Part shown: in pieces, positions 52,353-60,099 of the stretch
Layout: each line of letters starts with the position of its first letter
Position numbering within the stretch: position 1 is the first letter of the stretch
The notes under the pieces: model-generated
What the model saw: only the letters and a program-made list of their open reading frames with translations
Database searches by the model: none
Told to the model about the DNA's origin: nothing
Made by a program: the position numbers and the translations under genes
Assembly: GCF_030246905.1 (NCBI RefSeq)
Contig: NZ_CP126741.1
Coordinates: forward strand, 1,984,001-2,048,000
DNA: 64,000 nucleotides
Reading direction: 5' to 3'
Origin: Microbacterium sp. zg-Y818
GTDB lineage: Bacteria > Actinomycetota > Actinomycetes > Actinomycetales > Microbacteriaceae

Positions 52353-53765
52353 TTATCGAATATCGCCACTAAGCGATTTCCGCATCTCCTCCAGGGGCGC
52401 GTCGACGCCGTTGATCATCACGCGGTGCGGAGACAGCGGCGATCGATCGACGCGAACGGTCCGCTCGAGGTCGTCGTCGACCACGATCAGATCGGCTGCG
52501 TCGCCGACCCTCGGTACGACGCCCAGTGCGCACACCGCCTCATTCCAGGAGAGACGCTGCGCCGGGATGACCGTCGCCCCGGACGCGCTGCGCCGATCCA
52601 CCGCACTTCTCAGCCACCGAGCGGGATCGAGCGGCCCGTACGGCGCGTCGCTGGAGAACCGCGAACGGACGCCGGCGTCGCGCAGCTCGCGCAACGGGTA
52701 CAGCGACGGCTGATCGACGGGGTCGACGTCGCGCAGGTAGCCGTCACCGCGTGCGGACAGGAACCCCGGCTGCGTGACCACCTCGATCCGCATCGTCGCC
52801 AGTCGGGCGATCACGCTCGGCGGCAGAACCGATCCGTGCTCGATGCGGTCCCCTCGACGCGTGCCCGCCAGTTCCCAGGCCAGCACCAGCAGGTGCGCAC
52901 TGGCGGCCGTGACGCAGTGCACCGCGACCGGGCGGCCCGCGTCATGGATGCGGGCGATGTCGCCCGCGAGCGTGTCCAGCTCAGGGAGTGCGGCCTCGTC
53001 GAGCACGATCTTGAACGCCCCGACCTGCACACGGGGCTCCTCCACTCTCCAGCCGAGGGGCGCGCCGAGGAGCGTGACACGCTGCGGCAGATCGCCTCGG
53101 CGAACCGCGTCCGTCAGCAGCGCCAGCGACGACGCATCCAGGTCGGGGGTCGCGTCCGTGACGGATGTGACACCGTGACGGAGCAGTCGCGCGCCGACGG
53201 CCGCGAGGTCCGGTGCACGCCGAGGCATTCGCTCGCCGAGCCACGCGTCCGCCCGCCAGATCCGCCCGGTGGGCTCACCGCGGGCATCACGTTCGATCCC
53301 CTCGTGATCGAGCGGCCCGAGGCGTCCCAGCGCCGCGCTGTTGAGCATCCACACCATCCCGGTGCGGTGCTGCACGCGCACCGGAACGTCGGGGCGCAGC
53401 GCGTCCAGCGCACGCGCGTCCAGATCGCCCGTGAAGGATTCGTGCGCTCCGGTCACTCGGAGCCACCCGTCCGCGCCGACCGCGTGCGCCCGAACCGCAT
53501 CGCGCCACTGTGCTCGGGACATGTCCGCGGGGCAGACCAGCGATGCCGCCGCCGCGGCCATGGCGAACAGATGAAGGTGCCGATCGTGGATCCCGGCCAG
53601 CACACGCTGCCGGCCTGCGGCATCGGAAGCGCCTCGGCCGCGGTCGGGGCGCGCGGGCGAGACGCGGACGATGCGGCCGTCCCGGATGTCGGCATCGACG
53701 GGCTGCTGCGAGAACGGACCCCACATCACGCCGAGAAGCCGGGCGTCACCGCCGCCCACCGTCAC
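52353..53765 (-). CDS. Amidohydrolase family 3 (YtcJ-like) protein
   Basis: 470 residues from GTG 53765 (GTGA overlap with the CoA-transferase gene). LAGIHDRHLHLFAMA carries the HxH metal pair, RPVAVHCVTAASAHLL the next ligand, and RSRFSSDAPYGPLDPARWLR the late Asp. The C-terminal strand VVDDDLERTVRVDR belongs to the composite beta domain. These enzymes hydrolyse amides or lactam-like bonds. An amide-conjugated substrate such as an amino-acid conjugate would explain it, but this is speculative. Confidence 0.85.
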   Translation of the reverse strand: MTVGGGDARLLGVMWGPFSQQPVDADIRDGRIVRVSPARPDRGRGASDAAGRQRVLAGIHDRHLHLFAMAAAAASLVCPADMSRAQWRDAVRAHAVGADGWLRVTGAHESFTGDLDARALDALRPDVPVRVQHRTGMVWMLNSAALGRLGPLDHEGIERDARGEPTGRIWRADAWLGERMPRRAPDLAAVGARLLRHGVTSVTDATPDLDASSLALLTDAVRRGDLPQRVTLLGAPLGWRVEEPRVQVGAFKIVLDEAALPELDTLAGDIARIHDAGRPVAVHCVTAASAHLLVLAWELAGTRRGDRIEHGSVLPPSVIARLATMRIEVVTQPGFLSARGDGYLRDVDPVDQPSLYPLRELRDAGVRSRFSSDAPYGPLDPARWLRSAVDRRSASGATVIPAQRLSWNEAVCALGVVPRVGDAADLIVVDDDLERTVRVDRSPLSPHRVMINGVDAPLEEMRKSLSGDIR

Positions 53766-54967
53766 CGCGCCGCCTCCGCAGAGGGCTGCCTGGTGGGGCC
53801 GCGGAACGCATCCGATCCGAGCGTCGCCGCCACGATCGCGGTCATCGAGCAGTCCCACAGGACACCGCCGTCCGTGGCCGATGCCGCCAATGCGGCGGCG
53901 GTGAGCCCGGTGAGCGGGTCGGCGATCGCATCTCCGACGAACACGGGGCCGCCGGCGTCATCGGTGGCGAGCAGCCCCGCGGCGGCCGCGACATCGTCAC
54001 CGAATCCCACCCGGGCACTCCCCCGCCCCGCCGCGGTGATCGACACCCACGTCCCGCCGCGCTGCGCGTGGGCCTCGGCATCGAGGCCCCACGCCCGCAG
54101 GGCACGTGGACGCGACGCTTCGATGACGATGTCGGCAGCCCCGACGAGGTCACGCAGCATCGCCCGGTCGCTCGTGGCATCCGGGTCGACGACGCGCAGG
54201 TCATGCCCCGCGTGCAGTTCGGCATGCAATCGCGGATCGCCCCGGCGCGATCCGTCCGGACGCGTGGCCGACTCGATCGTGGTGACCTGGGCACCCGCTC
54301 TGCCCAGCAGCCACGCGGCCAGTGGCCCCGCCCACATGGCGCTGAAGTCGACGACGCGCAACCCCGCGACCGGCCTCGCCACCCGTCCCCGCACTTCGGC
54401 CGGCACCCCCCGGAGCGCGGAGGGCTCCGCAGCGTCCTGCCACGGGGCGGGGCGCACCGGAGCGCCGGTGATGCCCAGCGTTTCGAACACCTCGGAGATC
54501 TCGTCGGCATCCCGTTGCGCAGCCCACGTCGCGATCGCATCCCAGGGCACGACGGGTTCCGCGATGGTGGTGCCGACGGCGGCGGCGAGCAGCCAGGCGT
54601 CGTCCTCGCGGGCGGCGCTCACCACGATCCATCCGTCTCGATGGGGAATCAGCCGGCTGCTCCCGCCCGCCGACGTCCGCCCCGCCCGTCGGAGCGCGCG
54701 ATGGCGACTGCGTTGGCCGAACAGGCGTGCACCCTCGGATGCGACGGCCACGCCGCCGAGGGCCGCCGATTCGGCGACGCGCCGGGCCAGCTCATCCGCC
54801 ACAATGGGCGCGGTGCCCGGCGGCAGCAAAGCCGGCCCGTCGGCGTGGCCGGTGAGATGGGCGACACCGGTGCTCGCCCACGCCGTGGCAAGGTCGACGA
54901 AGCGGCCCTCGATCTCGTGCGCACCGGCCTCGGCGGGGCCGGCGGCCTCCGTCGACATGCCTACCAT
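53762..54967 (-). CDS. CaiB/BaiF CoA-transferase with apparently permuted halves
   Basis: 401 residues from ATG 54967; GTG 54976 and ATG 54958 are alternatives and no start has an ideal ribosome site. The first 180 residues correspond to the middle and small domains of the family (GVAHLTGHADGPALLPPGT, then HRDGWIVVSAAREDDAWLL). Only then comes the normal N-terminal start LRVVDFSAMWAGPLAAWLLG with AQVTTIESATRPDG, and near the end the catalytic-type Asp in IADPLTGLTAA. It looks like the central part of a two-domain enzyme, or a circular permutation. Divergent from the crotonase gene at 55000. Confidence 0.82.
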   Translation of the reverse strand: MVGMSTEAAGPAEAGAHEIEGRFVDLATAWASTGVAHLTGHADGPALLPPGTAPIVADELARRVAESAALGGVAVASEGARLFGQRSRHRALRRAGRTSAGGSSRLIPHRDGWIVVSAAREDDAWLLAAAVGTTIAEPVVPWDAIATWAAQRDADEISEVFETLGITGAPVRPAPWQDAAEPSALRGVPAEVRGRVARPVAGLRVVDFSAMWAGPLAAWLLGRAGAQVTTIESATRPDGSRRGDPRLHAELHAGHDLRVVDPDATSDRAMLRDLVGAADIVIEASRPRALRAWGLDAEAHAQRGGTWVSITAAGRGSARVGFGDDVAAAAGLLATDDAGGPVFVGDAIADPLTGLTAAALAASATDGGVLWDCSMTAIVAATLGSDAFRGPTRQPSAEAAR

Positions 54968-54999
54968 CGTAGACACCGGCCTTCAACAAGAGGAGCAAC

Positions 55000-56022
55000 A
55001 TGTCGCCCACCGTGCAGGAGGCCGCCGATGTGCTGGCGGACCGGCTGGTTCCGGCGGCGCCGCTCGCCTTCCCGGCGACCGCGATGTGGATCGACGATGA
55101 CACCGAAGTCCCCGCCGCCGCGGCATCCCTGCGCGCACGCCGGCGCATCGTCATCGGCGTCTTGCGGGGATCGACCTCCCCGGCCGCCGACGTCGTCGCG
55201 GCGTGCGACCTCATCCTCGCGGGCGAGGACGGACACCCGTCGTCGGTCCCCGCGAGCGACCTCTCGGCCGAAGTGGATCGCGTGTTCACCGCCATCGGCC
55301 GCAATCCGTACGCGGCGGTGGTGCTGGCCGATGTGCTGCGGGCGGCCGAGTCGGCTCCGGTGATCGACGCCCTCCACGTGGAGTCGCTCGCCTACTCGGC
55401 GCTGCTCGCGGGATCCGAGTTCCGCGCCTGGCTCGACGCCCGCGCTGCACGCACCGCGGTCGTCCCCGACCGCGCGCCCGTGCGCGTCGAACGCAGCGCC
55501 GCGGATCTGCATCTCGTGTTCGACCATCCCGAGCGCCGCAACGCCTACTCGGCGGCGATGCGCGACGCGCTCGTGGACGCCCTGAGTCTCGCCGAGGCCG
55601 ATGACACGATCACTCGCGTCCTGATCTCCGGCGAAGGACCGTCGTTCTGCGCGGGCGGGGATCTCACCGAGTTCGGGACGAATCCCGACGGCGCCCAGAG
55701 CCACCTGCTGCGCACCCGCGGCGGCGCCGGGGCGCTCATGCACCGGCTGGCAGCGCAGGTCCAGGTCACGGTGCACGGCTCCTGCATCGGCGCAGGCATC
55801 GAGTTGCCCGCCTTCGCCTCGACGCTGCGCGTGCGCGGCGAGGCCACGTTCCGTCTGCCCGAGGTGCACATGGGCCTCATCCCCGGCGCCGGCGGAACCG
55901 TCAGCATCCCGCGCCGCATCGGACGCCACCGCGCCTACTGGCTCGCGGTGACGGGGGCCGCGATCAACGCCTCGACGGCGCTGGAGTGGGGCCTGGTCGA
56001 CGCCGTCGACCCCGAGGGATAG
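55000..56022 (+). CDS. Enoyl-CoA hydratase/isomerase with N-terminal extension
   Basis: 340 residues. The first 165 residues are an extension unlike the crotonase fold, with RRRIVIGVLRGSTSPAADVV, IGRNPYAAVVLADVLRAAES and ESLAYSALLAGSEFRAWLDAR. The crotonase part follows with SFCAGGDLTEFG, GSCIGAGIELPAFAS and FRLPEVHMGLIPGAGG, retaining both hydratase Glu. It ends soon after the core (ALEWGLVDAVDPEG), without the usual C-terminal helices, which may be replaced by the extension. Transcribed alone, divergent from the 54967 operon. GAGG in the leader serves as ribosome site. Confidence 0.85.
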   Translation: MSPTVQEAADVLADRLVPAAPLAFPATAMWIDDDTEVPAAAASLRARRRIVIGVLRGSTSPAADVVAACDLILAGEDGHPSSVPASDLSAEVDRVFTAIGRNPYAAVVLADVLRAAESAPVIDALHVESLAYSALLAGSEFRAWLDARAARTAVVPDRAPVRVERSAADLHLVFDHPERRNAYSAAMRDALVDALSLAEADDTITRVLISGEGPSFCAGGDLTEFGTNPDGAQSHLLRTRGGAGALMHRLAAQVQVTVHGSCIGAGIELPAFASTLRVRGEATFRLPEVHMGLIPGAGGTVSIPRRIGRHRAYWLAVTGAAINASTALEWGLVDAVDPEG

Positions 56023-56090
56023 GACCTGCACGGCCTGTCAGCCCTGTCGTACCCGTGCGTCGCGCAGACCTGCGGAGAGGGAGACCTCTG

Positions 56091-57650
56091 TCATGCGGGT
56101 GCGGCGACCCCCGCGAGATGACGCGCAGCGCGGTAACCCCACACCATGCCGGTGCCGATGGGCGCGCCAGGGCCGGGATAGATCGCCCCTGTGACGTTCG
56201 CGGCGGTGTTGCCCGCGGCGTAGAGGCCGGCGATCGGCGTGCCGTCGGCGCGCACGACGCGAGCATCCTCGTCGATCCGCAGCCCGCCCTTGGTGCCGAG
56301 GTCGCCCAGCACGATCTGCACGGCGTACAGCGGGGGCTGATCCAGCGGATGCAGCGCACGGGCGCGGTCGAAGCGCACGAAGAAGAGATCGTACGGATCC
56401 TCGGCGCGGTGGAACTCGGTGTCGACGCCGGCGGCCGCGTCCGCGTCATAGCGCTCGAGGGTCGCGACGAGCGCGTCAGCCGGCACCCCGATGAGCTCGG
56501 CCAATTCCGCCGCGGAATCCGCGCTCACCCACAGGCCTGCTTCCCGGAACGCCTGCTCGTCGGGCGACGGCTGCATGAACGACGGCGGGATCTGGTGACG
56601 GGAGTCCAGGATCCACCACACCCGCTGATACCCGCCCCGTTCCTCGTAGTACGCCTTGAGCGCATGGCCCATCCGGTCGTACGGCTGCAGCTCGTTCGCG
56701 AATCGCTTGCCGTCGGGGCCGACGAAAATGCCGTCTTGCAGGCCGACGGCGAAGGCGGAGTGCCCGTTCGGGAAGAGCACCGCCGGCATCCACCAGGCCT
56801 CGTCGAGCAGGTCGCTATCCGCGCCCAGGTCCATGCCCGCGGTGATCATCTCACCGGTGTTGACCCCGACCGGCCCGGCCGTCCAGTCGCTGCCGGGGAT
56901 GTCGTGGCGCTCTCGTCGGGCATCGGCATCGGCCTCGAATCCGCCGGCCGCGAGGATGACACCGCGTCGAGCACGGATGCGGCGGGCGCCTTCCGGCGAA
57001 TCGACGACCACACCCGTGACCTCACCGTCTGCCTCGATGATGCCGGTGACGGGCGAGGTGCGGCGCAGGTCGACGGTGTCGAGGTCGGCGAGGGCGCGCA
57101 GGAAGCGTCCGATGAGCGCCTGGCCGCCGACGAGGGTGGTGGCCGGGTGACCGTCCAGGATGCCGAAGGTGTCCACGGCGACGGTGGCGCGCAGGTGGTC
57201 GACGGCCTCCCCCAGGTCTGCACGCTCCACAGGTGCCGGGAAGAGGCCGCGGCCGAGATCGAATCGGCCGCGCCCCGGGAAGTAGTCGGGGAACGGTGTG
57301 TGGATGAACCTCAGCCACTGGCTCGTGTCGGTGAGGAATCGCACGAGCTCGGGCCCGGTCTCCACGTACGTGCGCTGCAGATGCTCCGGTGTACGCCCGT
57401 CCACCAGCACCGTGAGGTACTCAAGCCCCAGCTCGACGGAGTCTTCGACGCCCGCCTCGCGGACGATGTGGTTGCCCGGCAGCCAGATCCCGGCCCCGGA
57501 GTACGCCGTGGTGCCGCCGAAGGCCGCGCTCTTCTCGAGGACGACCACGTCGAGCCCGGACCGCCCCGCCGTGTACGCCGCGCTCAGCCCGGCTGCGCCG
57601 GATCCGACGACGACGACATCGGCTTCGTCATCCCACTCGTGTGACGTCAT
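56091..57650 (-). CDS. 3-ketosteroid-delta1-dehydrogenase-like FAD oxidoreductase
   Basis: 519 residues from ATG 57650 (ATGA overlap with the isomerase gene). VVVVGSGAAGLSAAYTAG binds FAD (Gly16, 18, 21), followed by VLEKSAAFGGTTAYSGAGIW. The C-terminus reads LYAAGNTAANVTGAIYPGPG, and Tyr491 and Gly495 match the catalytic YxGxG of KstD. This family introduces the 1,2-double bond into ring A of 3-ketosteroids; related members are delta4-dehydrogenases and fumarate-reductase-like enzymes. The overlap with a ketosteroid isomerase gene supports a ring-A function. Confidence 0.85.
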   Translation of the reverse strand: MTSHEWDDEADVVVVGSGAAGLSAAYTAGRSGLDVVVLEKSAAFGGTTAYSGAGIWLPGNHIVREAGVEDSVELGLEYLTVLVDGRTPEHLQRTYVETGPELVRFLTDTSQWLRFIHTPFPDYFPGRGRFDLGRGLFPAPVERADLGEAVDHLRATVAVDTFGILDGHPATTLVGGQALIGRFLRALADLDTVDLRRTSPVTGIIEADGEVTGVVVDSPEGARRIRARRGVILAAGGFEADADARRERHDIPGSDWTAGPVGVNTGEMITAGMDLGADSDLLDEAWWMPAVLFPNGHSAFAVGLQDGIFVGPDGKRFANELQPYDRMGHALKAYYEERGGYQRVWWILDSRHQIPPSFMQPSPDEQAFREAGLWVSADSAAELAELIGVPADALVATLERYDADAAAGVDTEFHRAEDPYDLFFVRFDRARALHPLDQPPLYAVQIVLGDLGTKGGLRIDEDARVVRADGTPIAGLYAAGNTAANVTGAIYPGPGAPIGTGMVWGYRAARHLAGVAAPA

Positions 57651-58078
57651 TGCGCTCCCTCGTCCTGCTCGTTCTGCTCGTTCTGCTCGTTCTCTACAAT
57701 GCGGAGGTCCTCGTTCGACCACACGGCACGCATCGAGGTGATCCTGCCTTCGGCGTCGAAGGTCATCACGTCGACGGGTGAGGTCGTGATGCACCGTCCC
57801 GGCACGAGGACATCGACGTCGAACCCGAAGACCGCCATGTCACCGGCGGCATGGAAATCACGCAGGTGCGTGCGTCTGGTCAACACGGCCAGTGGCCGAT
57901 AGAAGTCCGTGATCGCCGCGCGCCCCACATGGGGCGACGAGCCTGCCGGGTCCTCGACGGTGGCGTCGGGGGCATAGAGGTCGGCGATCTGATCGGGCGT
58001 CCCGTCGGCGACGGCCGCGAGGTATCGCTCGACGACGTCGCGCATCTGCGCCCGGGTGGGAAAGGTGGTGTCGGTCAT
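57647..58078 (-). CDS. ksi: Delta5-3-ketosteroid isomerase
   Basis: 143 residues from ATG 58078; ATG 58096 adds six residues and neither has a ribosome site, so the start is open. The alignment with known steroid delta-isomerases is strong in memory: VVERYLAAVADGTPDQIADLY, then ATVEDPAGSSPHVGRAAITDFY. The three catalytic residues are present: Tyr19 (oxyanion), Asp43 (proton shuttle) and Asp103 in PVDVMTF. It moves the 5,6-double bond to 4,5 conjugation. The acidic tail carries three NEQ repeats. Overlaps the KstD-like gene by four bases. Confidence 0.88.
   Translation of the reverse strand: MTDTTFPTRAQMRDVVERYLAAVADGTPDQIADLYAPDATVEDPAGSSPHVGRAAITDFYRPLAVLTRRTHLRDFHAAGDMAVFGFDVDVLVPGRCITTSPVDVMTFDAEGRITSMRAVWSNEDLRIVENEQNEQNEQDEGAQ
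57665..57691 (-). repeat. Three 9-base tandem repeats in the isomerase tail
   Basis: CTGCTCGTT repeated exactly three times on the plus strand, encoding NEQ-NEQ-NEQ at the C-terminus of the isomerase. Being in frame, copy number can change without disrupting the reading frame. Confidence 0.85.
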
Positions 58079-58101
58079 GGGCTCGGTCGCCGGCATGCCG
58101 A

Positions 58102-58152
58102 ACGCGTGGGAGCGCTGGCCCGGGATACCCCGCGGTCAGCGCTCCCGTGCGT
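58102..58152 (-). terminator. Hairpin between mini-domain gene and ksi
   Basis: Arms 58102-58117 and 58137-58152 pair at 14 of 16 positions (10 inner pairs perfect) around a 19-base loop, immediately after the stop codon at 58153. It would end transcription from the ferredoxin/mini-domain side before ksi. The ksi promoter was not identified. Confidence 0.65.
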
Positions 58153-58371
58153 TCACAGCGCGGCGAGTCGCTCCTGCAGCCCGGTGATCTGCTCATCGCT
58201 GAGCTGGCCACCGGAGAGCTTGATGATCTGCAGGACGGGCATACCCATCGCCATCTTGATCATCGGGTGCTTGCGCAGATCGGGAACGACCTCGTCGAAG
58301 ATCGCCTCCGCTTCGGGGTCCTTCAGGATGTCGCCGAGCTTGGTTTTGGCGAGGTCGTACTTTCCGGCCAT
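58153..58371 (-). CDS. Stand-alone mini-domain protein (domain usually at C-termini of larger enzymes)
   Basis: 72 residues from ATG 58371 with CAGGA upstream. The pattern KLGDILKDPEAEAIFDEVVP, then MGMPVLQIIKLSGGQLSDEQ, resembles a small helical domain that I know as an appendage of larger proteins such as glycoside hydrolase family 3 enzymes. Here it is a free protein. The gene at 62707-63027 has the same pattern. A TetR-type palindrome lies 87-106 bases upstream. Function unknown; a small interaction or dimerisation module is a guess. Confidence 0.72.
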   Translation of the reverse strand: MAGKYDLAKTKLGDILKDPEAEAIFDEVVPDLRKHPMIKMAMGMPVLQIIKLSGGQLSDEQITGLQERLAAL

Positions 58372-58457
58372 GTCTGGTCCTGCCTTCACATCGTCGTTGA
58401 TGCGCCCCTGCGGATGCAGGGACGTTGTGCCGGGCCTCCGCGGCCCGACGGTCTTGC

Positions 58458-58477
58458 ATCGCAACGGGTGTTGCGAT
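58458..58477. promoter_or_regulatory. TetR-type operator, copy 1
   Basis: ATCGCAAC-GGGT-GTTGCGAT: 8-base perfect arms and a 4-base centre, in the 126-base gap between the ferredoxin stop (58498) and the mini-domain start (58371). The core GCAAC-N4-GTTGC also occurs beside the TetR gene at 62150. Confidence 0.7.
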
Positions 58478-58497
58478 TCACTCCGGAGTTCCGGAAG

Positions 58498-58818
58498 TCA
58501 GAGCTGGGTCGGCGGGATCGTGACGCGGATGGTCTGACCCTCGCCGACCTTCACCTGGCAGGACAGGCGCGAGCAGTCCAGGCGATCCGCCGCTGTGGTG
58601 TCGAGCATGTCGTCCTCGAAGTCGGCGAGCGGACCGCAATCCGCGAGATCCGTTTCATCGACGTAGACGTGACACGTCGCGCACGACAGCGTGCCCCCGC
58701 ACTGAGCGAGGATGCCGCGGACGCCGTTCTTCGTCGCCAGCTGCATCACCGACTGACCCGCCTCGGCCTCCAGCTCGCGCACCGTGCCGTCCGGCTGCGT
58801 GTAGACGACGCTTCCCAT
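58498..58818 (-). CDS. [2Fe-2S] ferredoxin, adrenodoxin/putidaredoxin type
   Basis: 106 residues from ATG 58818 (GAAGGG upstream). QCGGTLSCATCHVYV and SRLSCQVKV supply the cluster ligands Cys40, Cys46, Cys49 and Cys87, with the spacing of putidaredoxin and adrenodoxin. It shuttles electrons from the reductase at 49496 to the P450s. Located 19 bases after the P450 stop (58838), it is co-transcribed with that P450. The only ferredoxin in the window. Confidence 0.95.
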   Translation of the reverse strand: MGSVVYTQPDGTVRELEAEAGQSVMQLATKNGVRGILAQCGGTLSCATCHVYVDETDLADCGPLADFEDDMLDTTAADRLDCSRLSCQVKVGEGQTIRVTIPPTQL

Positions 58819-58837
58819 TGGTTTCCCTTCCGCGGCC

Positions 58838-60052
58838 CTACCAGGCCACGGGGAGGTCCGTGACCGGAATGGTGAGCACATGCATGTTGCGCACGATCTC
58901 GCCGTTCAGCCGGAGTGTCGGCAGACGACGGAACAGTTCCGCGATGCCGACCTGCATCTCCATGCGCGCCAGGGGTGCCCCGAGGCAGCTGTGGATGCCG
59001 TAGCTGAGCATCATCTGCGGGCTGTCCTCTCGCAGAATATCAAATATCTGCGAATCCTTGAACGCCGCCGGGTCGTGGTTGACGCTGGCCGGGTCGACGT
59101 AGACCGCCTCCCCCGCCTTCACCAGCACCCCGTCGAGGTCGACGTCCTCGGTCGCCACCATGGCCACCGTGCCCATTCCTCCGGCCATCGGGGAGCCGAC
59201 CTCGAACATCGCGTGCCGCAGGATCTCCTCGACCGCCGGGGCGATGCGGCCGTCGAGGTCTTCGAGGAGCCGCTCACGCTGGTCACCGTTGCGCAGCAGC
59301 GCCGACACACCGGCGGCCAGGAAGCCGGCCGTGTTGTCGAAGCCCGCCACCAGGAGGATCATCGCGATCGGCATGATCTCGGCATCCGTCAGGGTGTCGT
59401 CCTTGTCCCGCGCGTTGGCCAGCGAGGACAGCAGATCCTCACGGGGATCCTCCCGGCGAGCCGCGATCAGGTCGAGAAGATAGCTGTACAGCTCCATCCC
59501 CGTCGCCAGAACCTCGTCCTCGGGCGTGTCCAGCGAGAGGACCGTGGTCGCCCAGAGGATGAACTTCGGCTGGTCCTCCACGGGAACGCCGATGAACTCG
59601 CTGAGCACGCGGATGGGCAGCGGGGTCGCATAGTCTTCGGCGAGGTTCGCGGTGTCGCCCTTGGCGATCATGTCGTCGATGAGCTCGTTCGCAATCTCGG
59701 CGGTGCGCTCGCGCAGCGCTTGCACGCGCCGCGGCGAGATGGCCACCTGGACGAGGCGGCGTAGCTTCTTGTGCTCATCGCCGTCCGCGAACTGGAGCGT
59801 GTCGAGCAGGAACTCCGGGAACTCGAACGCCGCCGGCACGGTCCGCTCGCGCCGGGCGAAGGGACCGCGCACGAATCGCGGATCGGTGAGCACCTGCTGC
59901 GCGACGCCGTAGCGGTGGATCGCCCATGCTTCGTCGCCGTACTGCATGGCCACGCGCGTGAGCGGACGGTCGACGGCGATGCGCTGCTGGTGGGCGACGG
60001 CCTCCGGCGCGGGTCGGAGATCGAACGGGTACTCGGTCAGGCTGTCAGACAT
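58838..60052 (-). CDS. Cytochrome P450 (bacterial class I)
   Basis: 404 residues from ATG 60052 (GGAGG 7 bases upstream); an earlier in-frame start lacks a ribosome site. Heme loop SYGIHSCLGAPLARMEM with Cys356. The I-helix ILLVAGFDNTAGF again has Asn at the proton-relay position. By eye it is closer to the 45161 P450 (both open with EYPF and share DPASVNHD) than to the 14429 one. Directly followed by its ferredoxin gene. Probably hydroxylates the ring system or side chain of the island's substrate. Confidence 0.95.
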   Translation of the reverse strand: MSDSLTEYPFDLRPAPEAVAHQQRIAVDRPLTRVAMQYGDEAWAIHRYGVAQQVLTDPRFVRGPFARRERTVPAAFEFPEFLLDTLQFADGDEHKKLRRLVQVAISPRRVQALRERTAEIANELIDDMIAKGDTANLAEDYATPLPIRVLSEFIGVPVEDQPKFILWATTVLSLDTPEDEVLATGMELYSYLLDLIAARREDPREDLLSSLANARDKDDTLTDAEIMPIAMILLVAGFDNTAGFLAAGVSALLRNGDQRERLLEDLDGRIAPAVEEILRHAMFEVGSPMAGGMGTVAMVATEDVDLDGVLVKAGEAVYVDPASVNHDPAAFKDSQIFDILREDSPQMMLSYGIHSCLGAPLARMEMQVGIAELFRRLPTLRLNGEIVRNMHVLTIPVTDLPVAW

Positions 60053-60099
60053 CGGTGTCCTCCGGTCGGGTGCGGATGAGGGTGAGGCTGCGCCGACGG

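Noticed and set aside
52353..52365. A degenerate operator-like TTATC-GAA-TATCG before the AMP ligase gene
   Set aside because: It overlaps the last codons of the amidohydrolase gene and has changes in both arms, so it was not counted among the nine sites.
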